Shown here one piece after another: positions 56,154-64,000 of a stretch of DNA of 64,000 nt. A program made the translations under genes and the position numbers. The first letter of the stretch is position 1. Each line of letters starts with the position of its first letter. The notes under the pieces were generated by a model. It worked only from the letters and a program-made list of their open reading frames with translations. It had not been told where the DNA came from and did not search any database. Origin of the DNA: CAMWXW01 sp051650105 (GTDB lineage: Bacteria > Desulfobacterota > Desulfovibrionia > Desulfovibrionales > Desulfovibrionaceae); NCBI GenBank assembly GCA_051650105.1, contig JBOFIJ010000016.1:189256-253255 (forward strand), given 5' to 3'.

Positions 56154-56657
56154 CTAAAATGATAATTGCATCATATCTACTAAGCGTTCTGTGGAACGCT
56201 TTGCAATGTCTGTTAGAACAATTTCTTCTGCAAACGTATCGTAAGTATGAGATGTTCCAAAATTTCCAGAAGACCAAAAAAGTTTTCCTGTAGACGAAGA
56301 ATAGATTTTTACTAGAAGAACAAGAGTTATTTCGTAAAGAAGGATAATATCATCTTCTGTTTTACTGCGCGCTGTTGATCTATAACTCACAATATCTATA
56401 GTCATCTCATAATTGCTTGGTGGAGAATATGTAAACGTTGCTACATCTCTATTTTCTATTTCTCCATAAAGTGCAGAGCGAAGATATTGTGGTAGACTCG
56501 TTATGAGTGTTGCATTTGAAGTATGAGTTATGAGAATACTTGGCTTATCGTCTCCCAAAATAGAACTTAATCTGTGTGTTGGAACATATCCACAAGAAGA
56601 AAAACTTATAAGGAATAGTATGAAGAATAGTATTTTTTGTGGGAAACATTTTTTCAT
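56154..56657 (-). CDS. lptE: LPS-assembly lipoprotein LptE-like
   Basis: LptE plugs the LptD barrel that inserts LPS in the outer membrane. The 167-residue protein has a lipoprotein signal with Cys22 (ISFSSCGYVPTHRL), and the family's characteristic CGY start after the cysteine. The remainder has strand-rich ALYGEIENRDVA and SNYEMTIDIVSY, with a C-terminal helix (IAKRSTERLVDMM). It precedes holA by nine bases, as in many genomes. No strong ribosome-binding site. Confidence 0.82.
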   Translation of the reverse strand: MKKCFPQKILFFILFLISFSSCGYVPTHRLSSILGDDKPSILITHTSNATLITSLPQYLRSALYGEIENRDVATFTYSPPSNYEMTIDIVSYRSTARSKTEDDIILLYEITLVLLVKIYSSSTGKLFWSSGNFGTSHTYDTFAEEIVLTDIAKRSTERLVDMMQLSF

Positions 56658-56803
56658 ATTATTATCTTTTATTAAATAAAAATAATGCTCTTTAGATGGA
56701 ACATTGAAAGATATAAGTAAGGTATACTACAGCTACATTGTAAAACATAATTTGATAAAGCATATATACAATGGCTATCTACGTATTTAAGGTTACACTG
56801 TTA

Positions 56804-57445
56804 TTAAATTGGGAACCGTATCCCAAAAAGAAAATCAAAAGCAGACAAATTACTCACAACTTTTATAGGTCTAGGAGAAAGTTTCGCGTCGCCAAGATTC
56901 ACATAACGAAATGTAAATTCTAATAGAAATGAAGATATGGGATATGAAAATCCTCCTACAATTTGCCAAGAGAAATCAAATGATGTATATGCTGACGTTT
57001 TCACTCTTTCAGTATTATGAAGTGTATTTGCATTAGAGATAAATGTTGTGAAGCCCACTCCAACACCCACATACGGTACTAGTAATATGCTTGGAAGATA
57101 AATATCATAAAGAGCTGTTAGCATGGTGGTAATTTGAAAAACATCAAAATTAACGGCCATAGATGGTTTTGATGAACTATAAGATGTCTGAGTTCTAAAT
57201 GTTCCGTCAATTTCTAATCGGAGAGGAACTCTATTAAAGTGTACCCCACCAGCTAAAGACATTGCAAATGTGGGATCAGCTTTATTTTTGAAGGTATCAG
57301 ACGAAGAGAAGGTATTCGATTTTATATCTTCTGCTAATGATATATTAAGCCCCAATCTGGGAAGTAAATAAAGAACTTCTGCTTGCACAGGATTATTGAT
57401 AAATAAAATAGAAATAAAGAAAAGTATAGAAAACAAATATTTCAT
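56804..57445 (-). CDS. Outer-membrane beta-barrel protein (OmpW/OmpX-like fold)
   Basis: The 213-residue protein starts at the ATG at 57445 (GGGAG five bases upstream; an earlier in-frame start overlaps secF). A signal peptide ends near VQAEV. Alternating hydrophobic residues in amphipathic strands (LYLLPRLGLNIS, GVGVGFTTFI, EFTFRYVNLG) and a terminal Phe-containing strand ending RFPI suggest an 8-strand barrel. Function is unknown. It is the last gene of the yajC-secD-secF run, 19 bases after secF. Confidence 0.72.
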   Translation of the reverse strand: MKYLFSILFFISILFINNPVQAEVLYLLPRLGLNISLAEDIKSNTFSSSDTFKNKADPTFAMSLAGGVHFNRVPLRLEIDGTFRTQTSYSSSKPSMAVNFDVFQITTMLTALYDIYLPSILLVPYVGVGVGFTTFISNANTLHNTERVKTSAYTSFDFSWQIVGGFSYPISSFLLEFTFRYVNLGDAKLSPRPIKVVSNLSAFDFLFGIRFPI

Positions 57446-57464
57446 GTAAACTCCCACTGTGATA

Positions 57465-58550
57465 CTACACTGTACCATGTTCATCTAGGATAATTTTTTC
57501 TTTTTCCTGAGGAGGGTTTATGCCAAAAAATAGTAATATTGGACTCGCTATAAAAATTGAAGAATATGTACCAACAACTATTCCTATAAACATTGTAAAT
57601 GCAAATGGAAAAAGAATTTCTCCTCCAAGAAAAATAAGAGAAAATAGTGCAAACAATGTTGTTAAACTTGTGATAATAGTTCTACTCAACGTTGAATTAA
57701 TACTCGTATTTATGCATGTTTTTGAATTTATTGGGCATTGTGTAGTATGAGTGATCTCTCGTATTCTATCATAGATAATTATGGTATCATTTAGAGAATA
57801 TCCTATAATTGTGAGAAGTGCTGCTACTATTGTTAAATCGAAAGAAATGCCAGTAAAAAGTAAAATGGTACACGTTATTGCTAAATCGTGTAAAATAGAT
57901 AATATTGCACCAAGGGCGAAAGAAAGTTTGAGTTTAAAGAATAAAATTATAGTTAAAAGAAGAGAAATAGGTACTATATAGAAAATTGTAACTGAGAATA
58001 AACGCAGTGTAAAGAAAAATAGAGATAGTCCACAGATAAGAAGGAGTGGTGGAATCCAACGAGATTCAAAACGACCAGAAATATACACAGCTATGATGAG
58101 AAGGGCATAGTAAATGGCTTCAATTGCTTTTATTTGTATATCTGCACCAACTTTTGGACCCACAGATTCTATCCGAATAATATTATATTGTTCATTCGGA
58201 AAAAGAGCTGAAAAACGTTCCTCCATGATTTCTTGCATTCCAATATTCTGATCCATTAGAGGTGGAAAACGAAGAAGATATTCTTTATAATCATTTCCTA
58301 TCGCTTGAATTAAAACTTCTCCTGAATAAACCTGTCCTAATTTCTCTCGAAGTGTTTTTGTCTCTATGGAGTTTTCCATAACAATTTGTACAACGGTACC
58401 ACCAGAAAAATCTATGCCAAGTGGAATTGAGCCTTTATATAATAATAACAACAAACCACAGAGAATACACGTAACAGAAAGAGCGAGCATTTTATAGCGT
58501 AATGAGACAAAATCTATACTAATTGTCGGAGAAATAAGTGAAAATGACAT
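57465..58550 (-). CDS. secF: Protein translocase subunit SecF
   Basis: An RND-type membrane subunit that, with SecD, uses the proton motive force to pull proteins through SecYEG. The 361-residue protein has six helices, a first periplasmic domain with GIDFSGGTVVQIVM near residue 47 and the ESVGPKVGADIQ motif near residue 128. The family DxxTNRVYDRIRE-like segment is DTIIIYDRIREI near residue 255. AGGAGG precedes the ATG. Confidence 0.95.
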   Translation of the reverse strand: MSFSLISPTISIDFVSLRYKMLALSVTCILCGLLLLLYKGSIPLGIDFSGGTVVQIVMENSIETKTLREKLGQVYSGEVLIQAIGNDYKEYLLRFPPLMDQNIGMQEIMEERFSALFPNEQYNIIRIESVGPKVGADIQIKAIEAIYYALLIIAVYISGRFESRWIPPLLLICGLSLFFFTLRLFSVTIFYIVPISLLLTIILFFKLKLSFALGAILSILHDLAITCTILLFTGISFDLTIVAALLTIIGYSLNDTIIIYDRIREITHTTQCPINSKTCINTSINSTLSRTIITSLTTLFALFSLIFLGGEILFPFAFTMFIGIVVGTYSSIFIASPILLFFGINPPQEKEKIILDEHGTV

Positions 58551-58562
58551 AATATAATCCTC

Positions 58563-60137
58563 CTAAATACTAAGTGATGCTCGTGGTTTACGTAGCCATA
58601 TATAGAAACATGTTCTAGAAAAATAAATAGCCGTAAACAGGGAAGATAGTATTCCTAAAGAAAGAGTGACAGCAAAGCCTTTTATTGGACCTGTTCCAAA
58701 TTGATATAAAACCGCTCCTGTAAGTAATGTTGATACATTGGAATCAATGATGGCCAACATCGCTCTATCAAAGCCATTATCAATCGCTTCTTTTATACTT
58801 TTTCCTAAACGTAATTCATCTCGTATTCTTTCATAAATAAGAACATTAGCATCTACAGACATTGCTAAAGAAAGTACTATTCCTGCTATACCAGGTAAAG
58901 TAAGAGTTGCTCCTATGAGTCCCAATTCTGCAAAAAGAAAGAGAAGAGTAGAACACATCATCAAAGAGGCGATAACACCGCTATATCTGTAATATAATAC
59001 CATAAAGACTATGATAAGAAAGAGAGATGTAAACGTTGCTCGCAGGCCTTGTTGTATAGTCTCTAAGCCAAGAGCTGGACCAACAATAGTTTCCTGAAGG
59101 ATAGTTACTGGAGCGGGTAAAGAACCTGCTCGTAAAACAATTGCCAAATCTTGGGCTTCTTGAATGGAAAATGTTCCCGTAATAACCGCTCTACCACCAG
59201 ATATAGTATCTTGTATCACTGGAGCAGAGTATATTTTTCCATCTAATACTATAGCTAAACGCTTTCCTCTATTCTCTTTGGTGATTCTTTCGAATTTTTT
59301 AGAACCTTCAGGTGTCAGCAGTAGAGTTACGTGAGGGGCATTCATTTCGCCAAATGTCGGACGTGCATCTGCTATATCTTGTCCTGTTATTTCTATGTTT
59401 TTGCTGAGGAAAAGAAAGGAATGGTCCATTTCCATCTTCTTGTTTTCTAAAGGAACACTTTCTACATCTTCTAGCAGAAGAGCATCTTGTGCTTTAACAC
59501 CTTCTTTTACAAAACGAAAATCCAAATGAGCCGTCTGACCAAGTAAAGCAATAGCCCTTTTTGTATCTTGTAAACCAGGTAATTGAACTTGTATTCTGTA
59601 TCCTTCTTGTGCTCTAATGTCTGGTTCACTCACACCAAACTGGTCTATCCTATTTCGAATTGTGTGTACTGCCTGTTCTTGGGCTAGTTTTGATATTTGT
59701 TCTTGGTAGGCTTCTGTATATGAAAGGACATACTCAATTCCTTGAGATGAGTGCACTCGTTCTGTCGCAGTGATGTCTGGATATTCTTTTTTTAGATAGG
59801 AAAGAAAAAAATCTTTTTTATCAGCCTGTAATAGTGTTACTGTCGCTTCTTTTTTGGTAAATCTTGGTTTAAGGAGAACCACGGAGTTCTTTCTCATGGT
59901 ACTACGAATTTCTGTAACAGCTTGATTTAAACTTGTCGTAATAGCTTTTTCTACTTCTACTCCCAACAATAGGTGTACACCACCTTGAAGATCCAGTCCA
60001 AGCCTTATTCCTCTATCTCCCACAATTTTACCTAAGAAGAAATCCTGAAAGGATGGAACATTAGATAAAACAATAAGTATCGAGAAAATAACGGCAGAAA
60101 GAACAACAATAATTCGCATTCGTAAGGAATTTTCCAT
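58563..60137 (-). CDS. secD: Protein translocase subunit SecD
   Basis: The larger RND partner of SecF, 524 residues, with a periplasmic P1 domain and the six-helix RND core. Family motifs are GIRLGLDLQGGVHLLLGV near residue 42, RNRIDQFGVSEPDI near residue 157, and the terminal MSVDANVLIYERIRDELRLG near residue 430. An AGGATG site lies upstream of the ATG. It lies 12 bases before secF and 21 bases after yajC. Confidence 0.96.
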   Translation of the reverse strand: MENSLRMRIIVVLSAVIFSILIVLSNVPSFQDFFLGKIVGDRGIRLGLDLQGGVHLLLGVEVEKAITTSLNQAVTEIRSTMRKNSVVLLKPRFTKKEATVTLLQADKKDFFLSYLKKEYPDITATERVHSSQGIEYVLSYTEAYQEQISKLAQEQAVHTIRNRIDQFGVSEPDIRAQEGYRIQVQLPGLQDTKRAIALLGQTAHLDFRFVKEGVKAQDALLLEDVESVPLENKKMEMDHSFLFLSKNIEITGQDIADARPTFGEMNAPHVTLLLTPEGSKKFERITKENRGKRLAIVLDGKIYSAPVIQDTISGGRAVITGTFSIQEAQDLAIVLRAGSLPAPVTILQETIVGPALGLETIQQGLRATFTSLFLIIVFMVLYYRYSGVIASLMMCSTLLFLFAELGLIGATLTLPGIAGIVLSLAMSVDANVLIYERIRDELRLGKSIKEAIDNGFDRAMLAIIDSNVSTLLTGAVLYQFGTGPIKGFAVTLSLGILSSLFTAIYFSRTCFYIWLRKPRASLSI

Positions 60138-60158
60138 TATAGTGATAGCATCCTGTGG

Positions 60159-60476
60159 TTATTTTGATTCTTCCGCAATACCAGCAATACTTCCCTTGGT
60201 AATTTTAACTTTTACATTGCCTAGATCTATGATGAAGTAGGCTGTATGTACTTCTGTAATTTGTCCATATATTCCAGAAGATGTTATTATATGTGCCCCT
60301 TTTTGAAGAGAATCTATCATTTTCTGGTGTTCTTTTGCTTTTTTTTGTTGTGGTCTAATGAGGAGAAAGTAGAATATTACTACCATAAGAAGCATAGGAA
60401 TAAGTGAAACAAATATATTAGATTCTCCACCCGGCTGCGAAAGTGTTCCCATTGCATACGCTGAATCTATAAGCAT
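60159..60476 (-). CDS. yajC: Preprotein translocase accessory subunit YajC
   Basis: The 105-residue protein has one membrane helix (LIPMLLMVVIFYFLLIRPQQK), followed by the family's conserved RPQQKKAKEH and a cytosolic domain with GSIAGIAEESK. It binds SecDF. AAGGAG lies five bases before the ATG. First gene of the yajC-secD-secF cluster. Confidence 0.94.
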   Translation of the reverse strand: MLIDSAYAMGTLSQPGGESNIFVSLIPMLLMVVIFYFLLIRPQQKKAKEHQKMIDSLQKGAHIITSSGIYGQITEVHTAYFIIDLGNVKVKITKGSIAGIAEESK

Positions 60477-60633
60477 GTAAGCTCCTTGCTATACAGTATT
60501 TTGGGAATGATACATATTTTTCTTATAAAAGGCAAGCATATATCAAACTTTTTCGTCTTTGGAGCCTTCCTTATTTTTTGAAATGGACAGAGGAATCTTT
60601 TTTCTATACCATGGCCTTTTCTGTGGAGGAAGA

Positions 60634-61005
60634 ATGATAAAAGGTATTGGAATTGATATTGTGGAAATTGATAGAATATGTGCTGTATATACGAAATATC
60701 CTGTGCGTTTTATGCAGAGAATATTACATGTTTCTGAACAAAAACGTTCTCAAAATATGAATATAGTACAATATTTGGCTTCTCGTTTTGCTGTTAAGGA
60801 GGCCACAGTGAAAGCACTCGGAACAGGATTTTCTCAAGGAATAGCGTTTACGGATATCACACTTATTCCTCTTAAAGATGGAAAGCCTTCTCTTGTACTG
60901 TATGGTAATGCTCTTTTGTTGTATAGAAAAATTCAGGCAAGTGCTTTGCATGTCAGTTTATCTCATGAAAAAAAATACTGTATTGCCACAGTCATAATGG
61001 AATGA
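60634..61005 (+). CDS. acpS: Holo-acyl-carrier-protein synthase
   Basis: The enzyme transfers phosphopantetheine from CoA to the acyl carrier protein. The 123-residue product begins MIKGIGIDIVEIDRI, with the metal-binding Asp8 in GIDIVEIDR; RFAVKEATVKALGTG is the second conserved segment (Glu near residue 57). The open frame extends 25 codons upstream, but the ATG at 60634 has GGAGG four bases before it and matches the family. It precedes the nnr gene by 27 bases. Confidence 0.95.
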   Translation: MIKGIGIDIVEIDRICAVYTKYPVRFMQRILHVSEQKRSQNMNIVQYLASRFAVKEATVKALGTGFSQGIAFTDITLIPLKDGKPSLVLYGNALLLYRKIQASALHVSLSHEKKYCIATVIME

Positions 61006-61032
61006 TACTCTGTTTTTTTTGAAGGAGTGCAC

Positions 61033-62556
61033 GTGTTCACACCAATTAGTACAGTAGAAGATGCGTTTGCAAGGGAAAAAATTGCTGTAGAAGAATTAGG
61101 GTTTTCTTTAGAAGTATTAATGGAAAATGCTGGAAGAGAATCTTTTCTTCTGTTGCAAAAGTATTTTTCTTCAGTGAATGAAAAAAGAATTGTTATTTTT
61201 ATTGGTTCTGGAAATAATGGTGGAGATGGAATTGTTCTTGGTAGATACCTTATGGTAGAAGGAGCAAATGTTAGTGTTGTGTATTGGAAAAAGAGTACAT
61301 CTCCAACAGCAGTAAAACATTTGGCAATTGCAAAAAAATGTGGACTCCATATTGTTGAGTTTACTGATTTTTCTGAAAATGTAGAGAATACTAAAATAGA
61401 TATTGTTATAGATGCTCTTATGGGTATAGGATTACAAAAAACACTTTCTTTAGAGAAAAAAGAGCGTATTGCTTATATTAATTCTTTTACAAACTCCTTT
61501 ATTGTTTCTCTAGACATCCCTTCTGGTTTGTGTCCAAATACTGGCCGTCCATCTCCTTTTGCTGTTAGGGCAAATATAACCATTACTTTTGATAGGGCAA
61601 AGCTTGGTTTATATATGTCAGAAGCGCAAGAATATGTTGGAATTCTCCATATTTCTCCTATTGGAATACCTTCCACTCTTAATTCTAATAAAGATACTTT
61701 TCAGGTTATTTCTTCTGCTCCTCTCAAAAATAACATTCCAAAAAATCTTTATAAAAATAAAGCCGGACACGTGCTCATTATTGGTGGTTCTCTTACATAC
61801 CCTGGAGCACCTTATTTTGCCGCAAAAGCTGCTATGAGAATGGGCGCTGGGTTGGTGAGTCTTATTTGTCCTCAAAGTGTTTTTCATCGTCTTTCTGCTT
61901 TTTCTCCAGATAATATTATGCTTTCATTAAAGAGTGATGTTTGGGATGAAACATGTATTGATACATTAGTGAAAATACTTCCTAAATATGATGTTGTTCT
62001 CATAGGAAATGGAATGGGAAATACAAAAGGCACAGCCGCAATTGTGAGGGCATTACTTGCATATAAAGATCGTCCTCCTATGGTATTTGATGCAGATGCT
62101 TTACGAGCCATCACTCTTGAACCATCATGTTCATTAGCTCTTAAATCCACAGATGTTTTTACTCCGCACCCAGGGGAGATGGCAGCTCTTTTTTCAACAG
62201 AAATATCTGTCATTCAAGAAAATAGAGTGTTATTTGCACAAAAATGTTGTGATGCTTTTAAGGCAACCTTTGTTATTAAGGGGGCAAATTCTCTTATTAG
62301 TACTTTTGGTAAAGCTATAACGGTGGCACCATATTCTGTTCCAAATCTTTCTGTTGCGGGGTCTGGAGATGTTTTGGCTGGAATGATTGCTGCGGCCATG
62401 CTTATTGATAAAGATCCTTTTGATGCTACTTGTAGGGCTGTATATTATCATGCTCACGCTGGAATGCTTTTAGAAAAAACGTATCCTGTTCGAGGAAATA
62501 GTCCTGAAGAAATTATTCAAGCGGTATCACACGTATTGCAGTCGCTTTACTCTTAA
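61033..62556 (+). CDS. nnr: Bifunctional NAD(P)HX epimerase/dehydratase
   Basis: It repairs hydrated NAD(P)H: the N-terminal YjeF_N half epimerises, the C-terminal carbohydrate-kinase-like half dehydrates using ADP. YjeF_N motif GSGNNGGDGIVLGRYL lies near residue 58. The C-terminal half has GGSLTYPGAPYFAAKAAMRMG near 250, TPHPGEMAALF near 375 and VAGSGDVLAGMIAAAM near 440. I choose the GTG at 61033, which has AAGGAG five bases upstream; another GTG two codons earlier overlaps that site. Confidence 0.92.
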   Translation: MFTPISTVEDAFAREKIAVEELGFSLEVLMENAGRESFLLLQKYFSSVNEKRIVIFIGSGNNGGDGIVLGRYLMVEGANVSVVYWKKSTSPTAVKHLAIAKKCGLHIVEFTDFSENVENTKIDIVIDALMGIGLQKTLSLEKKERIAYINSFTNSFIVSLDIPSGLCPNTGRPSPFAVRANITITFDRAKLGLYMSEAQEYVGILHISPIGIPSTLNSNKDTFQVISSAPLKNNIPKNLYKNKAGHVLIIGGSLTYPGAPYFAAKAAMRMGAGLVSLICPQSVFHRLSAFSPDNIMLSLKSDVWDETCIDTLVKILPKYDVVLIGNGMGNTKGTAAIVRALLAYKDRPPMVFDADALRAITLEPSCSLALKSTDVFTPHPGEMAALFSTEISVIQENRVLFAQKCCDAFKATFVIKGANSLISTFGKAITVAPYSVPNLSVAGSGDVLAGMIAAAMLIDKDPFDATCRAVYYHAHAGMLLEKTYPVRGNSPEEIIQAVSHVLQSLYS

Positions 62557-63602
62557 TAATATAGAAAATTTATTGTTATTTGGCTATGCAATATTTATTG
62601 GAATACATCACTTACGTTGTTTAGGATATAATTTTTATTATACGTCAACTGTGTACAATTTATAGAATAGTATAGCAATGTTATGTTCATATGGAGACAT
62701 TTTTTTACTTGGTGTGTTTACTATAAAGAGAAACTATGTGCTTTTTATCTGTATCGCGAATATATTTTATTTTAAAAGTGTAAACTATACAATGTGTACT
62801 AAACAATAAATACTTCTTATAAAAAGATGTAACAATAACTGTGGTAATTACCAGCAAAAAATATAAGATATAGTGAGCAAAGGAATGTTCTAATTAAGAC
62901 ATTGATATCTCTTATTTGTTAAATATAATAGTTATTTCTTGGAGTATTATTGTGCTATAGAATATGAGTGCCACTATGTCTATCAGAAAAGTGTTGTTAC
63001 GGTGATATTACTTTGTGACGCTGCGAGAAGAAATGATTCACATAATTATGGCAAGTAATGGAGCCCTATTTTTGGAGAAATTCACCTTGATTCCATCAAG
63101 AAAATACGAAAGGTACGCTATAATAAGAGAGGGCCTTTTATTACTGACTGTTTGAGGGCGAAATGGGCTGTTATGACAGATAGTAGTGTGATTGTTATCA
63201 TCCTTTTGTGGTATTTTACTTGATAATGGGCCAATAGAAAAGGGTACATTCGTCGTATAAGAATAGAAAATTGACAACGTGATATGGCCTACTGTGTTCA
63301 GTTTTTAATGCGTAATTATTTTTTACTCTTTTATTCTTAATACATATAGAATAAGAAATATTTTTCCAATTCTTATAATAAAAAAGACAAATAGCATACA
63401 ATAGTGCATTGCTCTATTTCACTATGAAGAGAGTTGTTTTTGTTGTTGTGAAAGAAAGTAGTGTAGTGTGTACTAAGTATAAGAATATATGTAGATAGAT
63501 GCGGCAAAATAAACAAGAATACCGCCTTTTTTAGGATTATTTCATAACGTGCCAGTTATTATAAAACACTTGTTACGTAGTGTTATTGTATTACAAGGAG
63601 TA
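62557..63602 (+). other. 1046-bp non-coding region with a possible gene relic
   Basis: AT-rich sequence with stops in every frame and no structured RNA I could recognise. Within it, about 63000-63260 is visibly less AT-rich and holds a stop-free 54-codon frame (63059-63220, plus) that reads like protein around KKIRKVRYNKRGPF but lacks a start and a ribosome-binding site. It may be the relic of a decayed gene. I cannot name it. Confidence 0.45.
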
Positions 63603-63860
63603 TTATACAGTTACACAAGAGATGGAAAATGTTTTATGTGAAAGAATATCCATAAGAGCAAGTGCCTTTTCATAATTTTCAGAAAAACGCGTATCTAAAG
63701 CGTATAAATAATAATTTCCTTCTATATCATATAGGAGATACTCGTTGGCAATAAGGTTAAGTATTGAATCCTCTTTATACTCATATATAAGAGTGTCTGT
63801 TAAAATAGCTTCGCGTATTGAATATGTACTTTTATTTAGTATAACATAATATACTTTCAT
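63603..63860 (-). CDS. Small hypothetical protein
   Basis: The 85-residue product (MKVYYVILNKSTYSIREAIL start) is acidic to neutral, with no signal peptide or membrane segment. AGGGAAG lies five bases upstream of the ATG. It begins 21 bases after a coding frame that enters from beyond the window, so both may be in one operon. I do not recognise a family. Confidence 0.6.
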   Translation of the reverse strand: MKVYYVILNKSTYSIREAILTDTLIYEYKEDSILNLIANEYLLYDIEGNYYLYALDTRFSENYEKALALMDILSHKTFSISCVTV

Positions 63861-63881
63861 AAATCTTCCCTCTATACTCTA

Positions 63882-64000
63882 TCACATATAGATATTTGTT
63901 TCTGGCTCTAGATTTTCTATATTGCAATATTTTTTCTTTGTAAACTCTTGGGAGAATTTTTTATCCAGTCCTTCTTCTTTGCTTTCTTTAAGAATGTGTG
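63882..64000 (-). CDS. 3' end of a gene entering from the right
   Basis: The minus-strand frame is open from the window edge to a TGA at 63882-63884. It encodes a 38-residue C-terminus ending NIENLEPETNIYM, with a lysine- and glutamate-rich helix before it. The coding-like composition and close spacing to the next gene argue that it is real; the rest is outside the window. Confidence 0.5.
   Translation of the reverse strand, partial: HILKESKEEGLDKKFSQEFTKKKYCNIENLEPETNIYM

Noticed and set aside
63038..63277. Minus-strand 79-codon frame in the 1 kb gap
   Set aside because: No ribosome-binding site and unremarkable composition; the plus-strand island is at best a relic.
1..64000. tRNA, rRNA, CRISPR, prophage and full insertion sequences
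   Set aside because: I looked for T-arm GTTCGANTC patterns, repeat-spacer arrays and transposase motifs on both strands and saw none outside coding genes.

Overview
The window is a strongly AT-rich, gene-dense bacterial chromosome segment from a Gram-negative organism. It encodes an outer-membrane toolkit: LptE, SurA-type chaperones, Mla-type ABC genes, MltA, HtrA, a beta-barrel protein and SecDF-YajC. The Rnf cluster order (C-D-G-E-A-B-apbE), the over-long PEP synthase, the Mn-dependent pyrophosphatase, the DUF2156 protein and the single-cluster ferredoxin point to Desulfovibrionaceae. The low GC and several long non-coding, apparently eroded stretches suggest a host-restricted member such as Lawsonia. 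This assignment is inference from gene content, not from a database search. No prophage, complete insertion sequence, CRISPR array, tRNA or rRNA was seen.

Layout. 1-5749 (minus): recA-alaS-guaA-tatB run. 5947-6060 (plus): an SRP RNA gene with its own promoter. 6073-10427 (minus): a CgeB-like glycosyltransferase, asnS and an FG-GAP-like secreted protein. 10496-11749 (plus): an RsmB/F-type methyltransferase. 12161-17993 (plus): the complete Rnf complex plus ApbE. 18044-21767 (plus): two SurA-like proteins, RodZ-like and RecO, then an unlisted 24-residue membrane peptide. 21912-28606 (minus): miaA, ppaC, ppsA and an AI-2E-family permease. 28767-31806 (plus): TPR protein, GAF protein, MreB. 31810-35477 (minus): mlaF, mlaE, RNase J, YbgC thioesterase. 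35536-39597 (plus): mltA, ugd, a 750-bp gap, tmk. 39946-42310 (minus): DUF2156 and MATE. 42458-46915: FKBP, bifunctional Rsh, TrmH, a 131-bp tandem duplication and a CII-like regulator. 47443-49524 (minus): tsaD and fbp. 49779-51045 (plus): ferredoxin and a pseudo-receiver protein. 51338-53250 (minus): a degenerate HisD-like protein and a secreted protein. 53553 (plus): HtrA. 55194-60476 (minus): holA, lptE, an outer-membrane protein, secF, secD, yajC. 60634-62556 (plus): acpS and nnr. The last 1.4 kb is mostly non-coding, with one small ORF and the end of another gene.

How the genes fit together. Envelope assembly dominates: Tat and Sec export, periplasmic chaperones and protease, LPS and lipid transport, and cell-shape proteins. 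Rnf with ApbE and a ferredoxin forms a ferredoxin/NAD ion-motive module, and ApbE carries a Tat signal, tying it to tatB at the window edge. PpsA and Fbp support gluconeogenesis, with PpaC removing pyrophosphate.

No clearly new multi-gene system is evident. The best leads are the 24-aa membrane peptide, the 131-bp duplication upstream of a CII-like regulator, the G9 tract abutting the guaA start codon, the degenerate HisD-like protein, and a Fur-box-like site upstream of rnf.
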